A DNA stretch of 64,000 bases from Desulfocapsaceae bacterium (GTDB taxonomy: Bacteria; Desulfobacterota; Desulfobulbia; Desulfobulbales; Desulfocapsaceae), in assembly GCA_030653035.1 (NCBI GenBank), contig JAUSAB010000036.1, positions 1-64,000 of the forward strand, in the 5' to 3' direction. Positions within the stretch are counted from its first letter, which is position 1, and each line of letters starts with the position of its first letter. Below, piece after piece: positions 54,655-62,632 of the stretch. The notes under the pieces were generated by a model. It made no database searches. It was given only the letters and a program-made list of their open reading frames with translations, and was not told the DNA's origin. The position numbers were made by a program, and so were the translations under genes.

Positions 54655-54724
54655 GTTAAAAGGAATAATTTGAAAGTTAAAATCTGAACGATAAACGACA
54701 AAGATTAAAGGTTAAAATTTGAAG
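54655..54724 (-). repeat. Heptad-periodic spacer upstream of yebC
   Basis: Ten consecutive plus-strand 7-mers (GTTAAAA, GGAATAA, TTTGAAA, GTTAAAA, TCTGAAC, GATAAAC, GACAAAG, ATTAAAG, GTTAAAA, TTTGAAG). Nine have AA at positions 5-6, showing strict 7-base phase despite diverged bases. It spans nearly the whole rlmE-yebC gap. Confidence 0.7.
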
Positions 54725-54726
54725 GC

Positions 54727-55371
54727 TTAATCAACAACCGGAGGCTGCTGACCATCCTGCCCACAAAGAGTTTTCAATTTCTTAAACCCCAATCCCATGA
54801 CAAAAACCTCTCGGCTCTCGGTTCGGGAACTCTTGGGTTTCACCACCTTGACCTGCTCAAAACGGGCCTGAACCTCCTCCACAAAGGCGGGGAAGTCCTC
54901 ACCCTGAAAGGCCTTGCAGAAGAAATTCCCCTTCTCATGGAGCAGGGTATCGGCCATCAGCAAAGTCTGACGCGCCAGATTGAGCGACTGATGATGATCA
55001 GCCCAGCGATTGCCCGTGGTTTTAGGGGCAAGATCTGAAATCAGGACCTTAAAGGCCGGCCTGATCTTCCGCACCTGCACCACCAGCTCAGGGGCCATGA
55101 TATCGGCGATGATCCAGTGGATAGGAGCCCCACCAGGCCGCGGGACCTTGGCGGTCTCCTGCAGATCAACACCCACGACGATACCCGTTTCGCCAACAAT
55201 CTCTGAGGCGTAGAGAGACCAGCTCCCAGGACAGCAGCCCAGGTCCAGCACCGAATCCCCCCGACGCAGCAGATGATATTTCTTCTGTGCCTCCTCCAGC
55301 TTATAAATGGAGCGGGCCGGATATTTATCCTGCTTGGCCTTCTGATAATAAAAATCTTTTATTTTACGCAT
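54727..55371 (-). CDS. rlmE: 23S rRNA (uridine-2'-O)-methyltransferase RlmE (FtsJ/RrmJ)
   Basis: A 214-residue RrmJ-type methyltransferase acting on U2552 of 23S rRNA. Catalytic Lys in ARSIYKLEEAQKKY, SAM motif VLDLGCCPGSWSLYA, catalytic Asp in LISDLAPKTTG, Lys in FFCKAFQGED and Glu in SRTESREVFVMG complete the K-D-K-E tetrad. It lies between cca and yebC; the gap to cca (137 bases) carries hairpin repeat copy B. Confidence 0.94.
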   Translation of the reverse strand: MRKIKDFYYQKAKQDKYPARSIYKLEEAQKKYHLLRRGDSVLDLGCCPGSWSLYASEIVGETGIVVGVDLQETAKVPRPGGAPIHWIIADIMAPELVVQVRKIRPAFKVLISDLAPKTTGNRWADHHQSLNLARQTLLMADTLLHEKGNFFCKAFQGEDFPAFVEEVQARFEQVKVVKPKSSRTESREVFVMGLGFKKLKTLCGQDGQQPPVVD

Positions 55372-55442
55372 AAATTGTACGCACTTTATTCCATTTACAG
55401 TTCTTTGACAAGACGGAAATCACCGGATTGCATTGAAGTAGG

Positions 55443-55504
55443 CCGCTCCCGCCAGTCACTCCTGCGCCGTCCATGGCGCCCGCGACACTTGGCCATCCCT
55501 GGCC
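55443..55504 (-). repeat. Dispersed hairpin repeat, copy B (after cca)
   Basis: A 62-base unit that matches copy C at 56885-56946 at 58 positions by eye. Hairpin at 55455-55486: outer GTCAC/GCGAC-type stem (one G-T wobble) and inner GCGCC/GGCGC stem around GTCCAT. Ends 4 bases before the cca stop codon region, so it lies immediately 3' of the gene. Confidence 0.85.
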
Positions 55505-55508
55505 GTCA

Positions 55509-57293
55509 TCATTCCAGTGACTCATTATTCCTGCCCTTCTGCTCCTGCTCCAGATAGCGCCGCACCCATATATGTGCGTCTTCCTTACTGGCCACCTCAC
55601 CCTCCACCTGTGCCTCCTGCAGCGCGTCAAGGATCTTTGCGAAAAGAGGACCTGGCGGCAACGAGAAGGAGGTGATCAGATCCTGACCATTCAGCAAACG
55701 CGGTCCTTTGATGGCGGGCTGGATATATTGCTCATAGATCGCCAACACCTCACCCAGCAGCCCGGACAGTTCCGCCTCCATCATTGGCGGTTTTTTCTCA
55801 CCCTGACCTGCCAGACTATCAGCCATGGCCAGCAGGAACAGTCCAATCAGATCATCTCCCGCCTTTTTACTGAGCTTCAAACAGGCCTTGCGGCTCAGGG
55901 GTTGTTCCCGCCGCACATTGCAGAGATGAAAAGGTTGCATGTGCATCCCGATCAGGGCCGCAACCCGTTCCCGGTTATCATTGCTCCACCTCAGTTCCCG
56001 GCCCAGCTTCATCACCAGCTCCTTGCCCACCTGATCGTGATTATAAAAGGTGACCCGGCCATCCTTATCCTCACGCACCGCCACGGTCACAGGTTTACCC
56101 AGGTCATGGAGCAGGGCCGCCCATTTCAACCACACCTTCATCCCCGGCTGTCCAATATACTCTCTGATCCTGGCCGCACACTCAGGATAAAACCGGTCAG
56201 GATCTGCCAGAATCTCTTCCATAAAGCCAAGGGCGGCCAGACTGTGATGAAACACATCCAGATGATGAAACCCCGGCTGCTCCATGCCCACCCCTCGGGC
56301 AAGCGCCGGGATAATCTGCCAGAGCAATCCGACTTGTGCCATCTCCCCCAGCACCGCGTGGGCCCGGTCAGAGACCATGATCAGATCCAGTTCATGGCTG
56401 ATCCGCTCAACCGAAACCGTACGGATCAAGTCCACGTGCCGCTCAATCTCTACCCTTGTCGCCTCTTCTATCCTGAAATCAAGGGTAGCACAGAGGCGAT
56501 AGCCACGCAGCATCCGCAGGGGGTCAGCAAGAAAGGCCTGGGGACAGGCCCGCAGGATCTTTTCTTCCAGGTCATCCAGACCGTGCAGGGGATCAAGCAG
56601 GTGCAGCGTGACAGCACGATCCAGCAATGCCGCAAAGGAGACCCCCATGGCATTGACCGTATAATCACGTAGCCCCAAATCCGCTTCAATGGTTTGCGCC
56701 CTCTGACGAAAGCTCGAAAAATCGACAGTCACCGCTCCCGCCATCCCTGGCTCCCACGGATTTAGGCCATCCTTGGCCGTCACCGCTCCCGCCATCCCTG
56801 GCTCCCACGGATTTAGGCCATCCTTGGCCGTCACCGCTCCCGCCATCCCTGGCTCCCACGGATTTAGGCCATCCTTGGCCGTCACCGCTCCCGCTAGTCG
56901 CTCCTGCGCCGTCCATGGCGCCCGCGACACTTGACCATCCTTGGCCATCGTCCCTGGCTTTCGCGGATTTAAGCCGTCCTTGGCCGTCAGTCCCCGCCAC
57001 ACCACCCGTCCCGCCTCTTCCCCGGGACAGCCGAGGGGAACAAAAGCGCCGCCACCCAACTCGGCAATCAAAGCCCGGCAGCAGGCCTCGGCGTCATAAG
57101 CCACGGTGATGTCCAGATCGCCAGGAATCCTGCCCAGCAGCCAGTCGCGCACCGTACCGCCAATGACAAAAAGATCCATGCCCTGCCTCTCTGCCACCCG
57201 CGAAAGGGCCGTGATCAACCGCTTGGGATAGCGAGCCAGCCGCTCACGCAACATGGTCAGATCAGGGGGACTATTGTTTCTTTCTTCTTTCAT
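55509..57293 (-). CDS. cca: CCA tRNA nucleotidyltransferase / poly(A) polymerase family with HD domain and in-frame repeat insertion
   Basis: A 594-residue class II tRNA nucleotidyltransferase. Head: VIGGTVRDWLLGRIPGDLDIT (44-63, catalytic DxD-type carboxylates), then VDFSSFRQRAQTIEADLGLRDYTVNAMG (189-217) and the RNA-binding neck/body (DPLHGLDDLEEKILRACPQAF..DPLRMLRGYR). An HD phosphohydrolase domain follows (ALLHDLGKPV). Residues about 103-188 are foreign: three exact copies of AKDGLNPWEPGMAGAVT plus the translation of hairpin repeat copy C. They sit in a surface loop between two head strands, and the frame stays open. Adds CCA to tRNA 3' ends, or may be the A-adding member of a pair. Confidence 0.9.
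   Translation of the reverse strand: MKEERNNSPPDLTMLRERLARYPKRLITALSRVAERQGMDLFVIGGTVRDWLLGRIPGDLDITVAYDAEACCRALIAELGGGAFVPLGCPGEEAGRVVWRGLTAKDGLNPRKPGTMAKDGQVSRAPWTAQERLAGAVTAKDGLNPWEPGMAGAVTAKDGLNPWEPGMAGAVTAKDGLNPWEPGMAGAVTVDFSSFRQRAQTIEADLGLRDYTVNAMGVSFAALLDRAVTLHLLDPLHGLDDLEEKILRACPQAFLADPLRMLRGYRLCATLDFRIEEATRVEIERHVDLIRTVSVERISHELDLIMVSDRAHAVLGEMAQVGLLWQIIPALARGVGMEQPGFHHLDVFHHSLAALGFMEEILADPDRFYPECAARIREYIGQPGMKVWLKWAALLHDLGKPVTVAVREDKDGRVTFYNHDQVGKELVMKLGRELRWSNDNRERVAALIGMHMQPFHLCNVRREQPLSRKACLKLSKKAGDDLIGLFLLAMADSLAGQGEKKPPMMEAELSGLLGEVLAIYEQYIQPAIKGPRLLNGQDLITSFSLPPGPLFAKILDALQEAQVEGEVASKEDAHIWVRRYLEQEQKGRNNESLE
56728..56880 (-). repeat. 51-bp tandem repeat, three identical units, inside cca
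   Basis: Units 56728-56778, 56779-56829 and 56830-56880, each 51 bases (17 codons), identical by eye. Degenerate partial units continue at 56881-56894 and 56947-56986. Each unit contains GGCCATCCTTGGCC and CCGCTCCCGC, which also occur in the dispersed hairpin repeat, so the array probably grew from it. Confidence 0.9.
56885..56946 (-). repeat. Dispersed hairpin repeat, copy C (inside cca reading frame)
   Basis: Hairpin at 56897-56928 with perfect GTCGC/GCGAC outer stem and GCGCC/GGCGC inner stem. It is translated in frame as part of the insertion (DGQVSRAPWTAQERLAGAV). 58 of 62 positions equal copy B. Confidence 0.88.
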
Positions 57294-57428
57294 CTACTAA
57301 CGCTTTCGTTTATCGTATGACATAAAAAAATAAGATCATTCATCAGGCTGGAATCGGGTTGAAACTCAACCGACAATCCGGCAATTATTTTTCATATTAT
57401 TTTTCACAATTACCACATCAAAGCAGAT

Positions 57429-57923
57429 ATGGATACCCCCACCCAGCGAATGATCAGGATCGGCAAGACCTCTATTGGGCTGCTCGGACTCGATATTGCC
57501 ATCAACAAGGCCCTGGCCGCCGAGATGGCAGTTCCTGAAGCTGTTGACTTCATCTTTCGGGCGATCAGAGAACAAAATTACATCCCTGCTGCCATGATCG
57601 AGAAATACAAAGAGGCCATCGGCCGGGAATACCGCTGGCTGCTTGGCATCGATAACGACCAAAATCAAGGATTGACAATCAGGATTTTGGGCTCCGGTTG
57701 CATCAGTTGCAATGGCCTGCAGACCATGGTCATCGATGCCATGGAACGGGCCGGAGTCGCCGCCGACATCGAGCAGATCCATGACCGGGATGAAATCTGG
57801 CGCCTGGGGGTCACCGCCACCCCGGCCCTGATGATCAACGGTCAGGTCAAGGTCGCCGGCATCAAGCCTACCCTGGCCCAGGTGGAAGGATGGATCCGAG
57901 AGGTATTGCCGAATAATGACTGA
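57429..57923 (+). CDS. Thioredoxin-fold redox protein with extra N-terminal helical domain
   Basis: A 164-residue protein. Residues about 82-160 form a small thioredoxin-like domain of the redox-active-disulfide (thioredoxin_3/TM0996) type with CISC at 91-94 and cis-Pro loop TPALMINGQV at 131-140. Residues 8-75 form an extra helical domain (IGKTSIGLLGLDIAINKALA...FIFRAIREQNYIP...) that I do not recognise. Probably reduces a specific cytoplasmic partner. Stop overlaps the start of the dihydrouridine synthase by 8 bases. No clear ribosome-binding site at the ATG. Confidence 0.78.
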   Translation: MDTPTQRMIRIGKTSIGLLGLDIAINKALAAEMAVPEAVDFIFRAIREQNYIPAAMIEKYKEAIGREYRWLLGIDNDQNQGLTIRILGSGCISCNGLQTMVIDAMERAGVAADIEQIHDRDEIWRLGVTATPALMINGQVKVAGIKPTLAQVEGWIREVLPNND

Positions 57924-58914
57924 TCAGATCACCAACCAACCCTTTCTCTACCTGGCGCCCATTCGCGGGATCACCGATTGCCTGTTCCGCAACCTCTTTC
58001 AATACCATTTTGGCGGCATTGATCAGGCTGTTGCCCCCTTTATCAATCCGCAGCCCCATTCAAATTTCGACCCCAGACAGCTTCGCGACCTGCAACCCGA
58101 TGAAAACAAGGCCATGCCGGTGGTGCCGCAGTTTCTCCATACCGAAGCGGACGGCCTGCTGTCTCTGGTGCACCGTCTGCACGATCTTGGCTATGAACAC
58201 ATCAACTGGAACCTGGGCTGCCCGGCCCCCATGGTCACCCGTAAACGCCGGGGCTCCGGCCTACTGCCCTATCCCGACGCCATCATCGCCATGCTCGATC
58301 ACATCCTGCCGCGGCTGCCCATGCAGCTCTCCATCAAAACCCGGCTTGGTCTGAACCACCCGGATGAACTGGCCGCCCTTCTACCCAGACTCAATGACTA
58401 TCCGCTCAAAGAGGTCATCATCCATACCCGGTTGGGCAAACAACTCTACAGGGGAACAACCGATCCGGAAAGTTTCGGCCTTTGCCTGGAACTGAGCCGA
58501 CATCCGCTGGTCTATAACGGTGACATAACCGATACCGAGACCTTTCACCGTCTGCAACAGCAATTTCCCACGGTGCAGCGGTGGATGATCGGCCGCGGCA
58601 TCCTGGCCGACCCCTTTCTGGCCAAGGCCATCAAGGGCGAACAATTCAGCGACCGGCAACGTGCAGCCATGCTCCTGAATTTCCACCGAGACCTCTACGC
58701 GGGCTACAAAGAAAGCCTCGCCGGCCCCAGTCATCTGCTCGGCAGGATGAAGCAAATATGGTTTTATCTTGCCGCCTCTTTCCCGGGGCAACAAAAACTA
58801 TGGAAAAAAATAAAAAAAGCCAACACAGAGGAGCAGTATCTTGCAATCGTTGACAAGACCCTTCATTCTTTTATTGCGACAACAAAAAATCCAGAGCCCC
58901 TTCTCTTTCCTTGA
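57916..58914 (+). CDS. dus: tRNA-dihydrouridine synthase family protein
   Basis: A 332-residue FMN-dependent TIM-barrel enzyme reducing uridines in tRNA. YLAPIRGITDCLFR at the N-terminus, INWNLGCPAPMVTRKRRGSGLL with the catalytic Cys, LSIKTRLGL, EVIIHTRLGKQLYRG, VYNGDI and MIGRGILADPFL agree with Dus. It is closer in feel to the DusC-like group; exact target positions are unknown. Cotranscribed with the thioredoxin-like gene by overlap. Confidence 0.9.
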   Translation: MTDQITNQPFLYLAPIRGITDCLFRNLFQYHFGGIDQAVAPFINPQPHSNFDPRQLRDLQPDENKAMPVVPQFLHTEADGLLSLVHRLHDLGYEHINWNLGCPAPMVTRKRRGSGLLPYPDAIIAMLDHILPRLPMQLSIKTRLGLNHPDELAALLPRLNDYPLKEVIIHTRLGKQLYRGTTDPESFGLCLELSRHPLVYNGDITDTETFHRLQQQFPTVQRWMIGRGILADPFLAKAIKGEQFSDRQRAAMLLNFHRDLYAGYKESLAGPSHLLGRMKQIWFYLAASFPGQQKLWKKIKKANTEEQYLAIVDKTLHSFIATTKNPEPLLFP

Positions 58915-58996
58915 CAAGCAGAAAAATCTATCGATAAATAAATTGATAATAAAAAATCCTTAAAATTCATTCACCTTCAACCTCATCGGAGACCCC

Positions 58997-60940
58997 ATGT
59001 CTCAACCTGAAACGAGTATATGCAACAACAAAATATTCTCGCTGTTTGGCCTCACCTGTTCATCGGAGACCTTTCTGGGAGTCTTCCTCAAAAAATGTCT
59101 GGATACCGGCATCACCGGAAAATTGATCGGCATGCTGGTGGTCTCCCTCCTGGGATTCGCCCTGCTGATCACTTTCAACGCGTTTGCCCTGCAAAGGATT
59201 GCCGACAGAAACCATGTCATCAAAGATATTGCTATTCCCCAATACAAGATAAGCCAATACATTTTACGCAACATCAACGGCTTCAAGATATCTCTGATTT
59301 ACACCCTCAATGCCTCACAGCTCAAAGAAGATAATCGGAACATCCTGGCCAATGAGCAGCGGCTGGTCGATTTAAAGGCCATGATTAGCGCCCTGCAAAA
59401 CGGCGGGCCAGTGCTGGACGTGGCCAAGGTTGCCAGCAAAACCCTCGATATGTTCACTGTGCAGAAATCAGACGACCCTCAGGTGAACACCCTGATCTCC
59501 TCGCTGGCCGAGGAATCTCAGCATCTTGAACAATCCTTTCATGCCCTGACCCAATGTCTGACCAGCCAGTGCCCGGCCGAGAAGAAAGAGACCCTGCTCG
59601 CCAACCTCACCGATTCCCTGGACAAGACATACAATATCGTTATTACCATGGCCGTTGAGAGTAATACGCAGCATGCAGATCAATTTAAAGAACTGGAAAA
59701 CATCATCTCCACATCCACTTCCCGGTCTCTATTTATCGGCATCTGTATTGCTGCGGTCCTGACTGTGGCCACCCTGCTCTATATCTATCTTATCGCCACC
59801 CCCCTGCAGAGTATCCTCAAGAAAATCACTTATATTGCCAAAGGCGAGAGCGATCGTTCCCAGAAGATAGCTGTCAAAAGCAATGACGAGGTCGGACAAC
59901 TGGCCCACCAGCTCAACATTATGGTGGACAACACCTTCAGCCTCAATTCCTTCAAGGCCATTATTGAGGAGGAAGAATCCACCACCGAGGTCAATCAGCG
60001 TCTGGCCCACCTTCTGCGTGATCGCTACCATCTGGAAAAACTGTATATCTACGAAATTACCGGCGCCAAAAACAACATGTCCGTGGCCTATGCCTCGGAT
60101 TTTGACAATGTTTGCAGCCCCGAGATCTTTGATGATGCCAATTTCTGCCGGGCAAAACGCACGGGGCATGCCATTTCCTCCCTTGAATCTCCTGACATCT
60201 GCAAACTATTTCCTCATAAAGACGTCTTGGAGCACCATTGTATTCCGATGATGGCCAATGGCAAGGTAGTGGGCGTCGTCCAATTTCTCCATGAGCGTGG
60301 GGCCTCTGCGGAAGAACAAGAAAAATTTGAGCACCTGGTAAAAAGGGCCACGCGTTATATCAAGGAGGCGACACCTGTTATCGAGGCAAAACGTTTTGCT
60401 TCGGCCCTGCATGAGACCACCCTGCGTGACCCCATGACCGATCTCTACAACCGGCGATTTCTTGAAACCTACACCGACACCCTGGTGGCCAGCACCACGC
60501 GCCGGGGAACCAGGGTTGGTGTCTTGATGTGCGACATGGACTTTTTCAAGCAAGTGAATGATACCTACGGCCATGAAACCGGCGATGTGGTCCTGATCAA
60601 GACAGCAGAAGTACTGAAAAGTTGCGTCAGGGCATCAGACATGGTGATCAGGTACGGCGGGGAAGAATTTGTGGTCCTGCTCATTGATGTAAAAAGCAGC
60701 CAGGACGTCCTGGATCTTGCCGAAAGAATTCGGAACGCCATGGAGCTTACGGTTATCAACGTCCCTAACGGTACCCTGAAAAAGACCCTGAGCATTGGCG
60801 TCAGTGAATTCCCTGGAGACACAAATGGATTTTGGGAGGCAATTAAATTTGCCGATGTAGCCCTCTATCGGGCCAAGAATGAAGGGAGAAACCGAGTGGT
60901 CCGCTTTACACCGGAGATGTGGGAACAAGACAAATATTAA
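58997..60940 (+). CDS. Membrane diguanylate cyclase with periplasmic helical sensor, HAMP and GAF-like domains
   Basis: A 647-residue signalling protein. TM1 about 42-64, periplasmic four-helix-bundle sensor 65-244, TM2 245-267, HAMP 268-320, GAF-like domain about 325-465 (with CRAKRTGHAISS and HHCIPMMANGKVVGVVQFLHERG), and GGDEF domain 470-647. The active site is RYGGEEF (552-558), and the inhibitory I-site RxxD is at R545-D548, so it is an active, product-inhibited cyclase. The N-terminal 40 residues contain two cysteines and are unusually long. Start at 58997 follows a region with no clear promoter; an ATG only. Confidence 0.9.
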   Translation: MSQPETSICNNKIFSLFGLTCSSETFLGVFLKKCLDTGITGKLIGMLVVSLLGFALLITFNAFALQRIADRNHVIKDIAIPQYKISQYILRNINGFKISLIYTLNASQLKEDNRNILANEQRLVDLKAMISALQNGGPVLDVAKVASKTLDMFTVQKSDDPQVNTLISSLAEESQHLEQSFHALTQCLTSQCPAEKKETLLANLTDSLDKTYNIVITMAVESNTQHADQFKELENIISTSTSRSLFIGICIAAVLTVATLLYIYLIATPLQSILKKITYIAKGESDRSQKIAVKSNDEVGQLAHQLNIMVDNTFSLNSFKAIIEEEESTTEVNQRLAHLLRDRYHLEKLYIYEITGAKNNMSVAYASDFDNVCSPEIFDDANFCRAKRTGHAISSLESPDICKLFPHKDVLEHHCIPMMANGKVVGVVQFLHERGASAEEQEKFEHLVKRATRYIKEATPVIEAKRFASALHETTLRDPMTDLYNRRFLETYTDTLVASTTRRGTRVGVLMCDMDFFKQVNDTYGHETGDVVLIKTAEVLKSCVRASDMVIRYGGEEFVVLLIDVKSSQDVLDLAERIRNAMELTVINVPNGTLKKTLSIGVSEFPGDTNGFWEAIKFADVALYRAKNEGRNRVVRFTPEMWEQDKY

Positions 60941-60988
60941 GAGCTTGGCAAGAAGACGAGCGTTATCTGATCAAAAACCTGCATAAAT

Positions 60989-61039
60989 GAATTGTTTCCT
61001 CTCTCCCTTCAGGGGAGTTGGGGTGAGAGGAAACAATTC
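60989..61039. terminator. Intergenic hairpin between convergent genes
   Basis: A 15-bp perfect stem GAATTGTTTCCTCTC (60989-61003) / GAGAGGAAACAATTC (61025-61039), with an inner CTCCCTTCAGGGGAG-type loop, an intergenic repeat form common in proteobacteria. Followed at 61060-61110 by GGCCTTCGGCC and a C/G-rich run. It separates the cyclase gene from the opposite-strand efflux operon and may terminate both. Confidence 0.55.
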
Positions 61040-61139
61040 TGATTTTAAGCCCCTGCGTCCCCCTTATCCGGCCTTCGGCCACCTTCTCCCTCGGGGGGGG
61101 AAGGTGTGAGCTGCAACTGCACGCGAATCAAGATACTCT

Positions 61140-62585
61140 TTACAACGATGCCTCTTTCGCAGGCCAGCCACCGCCCAGGGCCTTGAACAAGGCGACCAGA
61201 TTGGTGGAGACGGTGCGACTACTCTGGGCCAGCCCATCCTCGGCGGCGTAGAGAGAACGCTGTGCGTCGAGCACGGCAAGAAAATCATTCTGGCCCGCAG
61301 TATAGAGAGTGGTGGCCAGATCCACAGCGGCACGGTTGGCCGCCACGGCCTGAACCAAAGTCTGACGATGCTCCTCCTCTTTGGTCGAGGCGATCAAGGC
61401 GTTTTCCACCTCCCGCAGGGCGCCCAGTACGGTCTGCTCATAGGCCAGAAGCTCTTCTTCCTGGAGGGCTTCTTTCAATTCGAGATTGGCACGATTGCGG
61501 CCCATATCAAAGAGCGGCCAGTTCAGCGAAGGGCCGAGAGACCAGGCACTGCTGGCCTGATTAAAGACTGAATTAAAGGTGTTGTTTTGCAGGCCAAGGC
61601 TGCCGGTGATAGTGAATTTAGGCAAGAGATCGGCCTTGGCCACACCGATCCGGGCAGTGGCGGCATGAATCTTCGCTTCTGCCCGCCGGATATCCGGCCG
61701 CTGGGAGACAAGATCCGCAGGCAGGCCGAGGGGCACAGTCGCTATGGCCATAGGCAGGGAGGAATCTGGAGTCAGTTCCGCAAGCAATGTGGACGGTTCT
61801 CCGCCCAGCAACAGACTCAGGCTGTAGATCGTTTGCCGCGCCTGCGCCTCCAAGAGCGGTATCTGACCGGCAGTGGTGGCGGCAACCGCCTCCGCCCGCA
61901 CCACATCGAGTTTACCGACAAAGCCTGCGCCAAAACGCTTGCGGGTCAGGCCAACACTGTGTTCCTGGGCCAGCAGGTTCCGGCGGGCAATGACGAGCCG
62001 CTGTTGCAAGGAGCGCAGATTCAGATAATTGCCGGCCACCTCGGCGCTCAGACTCACCAGCAGATCGCGGCGGCTTTCCACGGCCGTGTCAAGATCCGCG
62101 CCTGCCGCCTCAACCCCGCGCCGCAGACCACCGAAAAGATCAATCTCCCAGCCGGCATCAAAACCCATCCTATAAAGATTCGAGGTAACACCCTCGCCGC
62201 TGTTTCCAGACCCCGGCGTCCGGCTGCGCCTGTACGAAGCGGCTGTATCAACCGCCGGGCCAAGATCGGCCCCGGCGATGCCCATGGCGGCCCGGGCCTG
62301 GCGGATTCGGCTTTCAGCCATTTTTAGATCCAGATTGACCTGCACGGCCCGCTCTACCAGAGAGGTAAGCTGGGGATCATTAAACACCATCCACCACCGG
62401 GCCAGATTTTGTTCCCCAACAGATGCAGCCTCGGGGGCCGTCGTGGCCTGCCCCAGCCACTTGGAAGAGACCTTGGTCTCAGGTCGTTGAAAATCAGGCC
62501 CCATCATGCAACTGCTCAAAAGGGGGAGGCAGAGGCAAAGGGCGAGACCGGTCCGGTATGGTATTTGGCGCAGGCAAGTAATCAT
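61140..62585 (-). CDS. Outer-membrane efflux lipoprotein (NodT/OprM family)
   Basis: A 481-residue TolC-like channel. Lipoprotein signal ending LPLLSSC (Cys26), then MMGPDFQRPET, the classic start of NodT/OprM/CusC proteins. Repeated OEP segments: VNLDLKMAESRIRQARAAMGIAGADLGPAVD, and RPDIRRAEAKIHAATARIGVAKADLLPKFTITGSLG. It forms a trimeric duct for tripartite efflux. It follows the MacB-type permease by 47 bases; its adaptor is expected beyond the window. It could in principle also serve CusBA, but location argues against exclusive use. Confidence 0.92.
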   Translation of the reverse strand: MITCLRQIPYRTGLALCLCLPLLSSCMMGPDFQRPETKVSSKWLGQATTAPEAASVGEQNLARWWMVFNDPQLTSLVERAVQVNLDLKMAESRIRQARAAMGIAGADLGPAVDTAASYRRSRTPGSGNSGEGVTSNLYRMGFDAGWEIDLFGGLRRGVEAAGADLDTAVESRRDLLVSLSAEVAGNYLNLRSLQQRLVIARRNLLAQEHSVGLTRKRFGAGFVGKLDVVRAEAVAATTAGQIPLLEAQARQTIYSLSLLLGGEPSTLLAELTPDSSLPMAIATVPLGLPADLVSQRPDIRRAEAKIHAATARIGVAKADLLPKFTITGSLGLQNNTFNSVFNQASSAWSLGPSLNWPLFDMGRNRANLELKEALQEEELLAYEQTVLGALREVENALIASTKEEEHRQTLVQAVAANRAAVDLATTLYTAGQNDFLAVLDAQRSLYAAEDGLAQSSRTVSTNLVALFKALGGGWPAKEASL

Positions 62586-62632
62586 GAGGGTACTCCTAGA
62601 AAAAATGGGTCGAGAGGCCGCCCCGGCTGCCT

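Noticed and set aside
55572-56672. 366-codon open frame opposite cca
   Set aside because: Antisense to the HD and body domains of cca; product has no recognisable domain.
56728-56880. Possible CRISPR array in cca
   Set aside because: Units are contiguous without unique spacers, are 51 bases, and are translated in frame; no cas genes are near.
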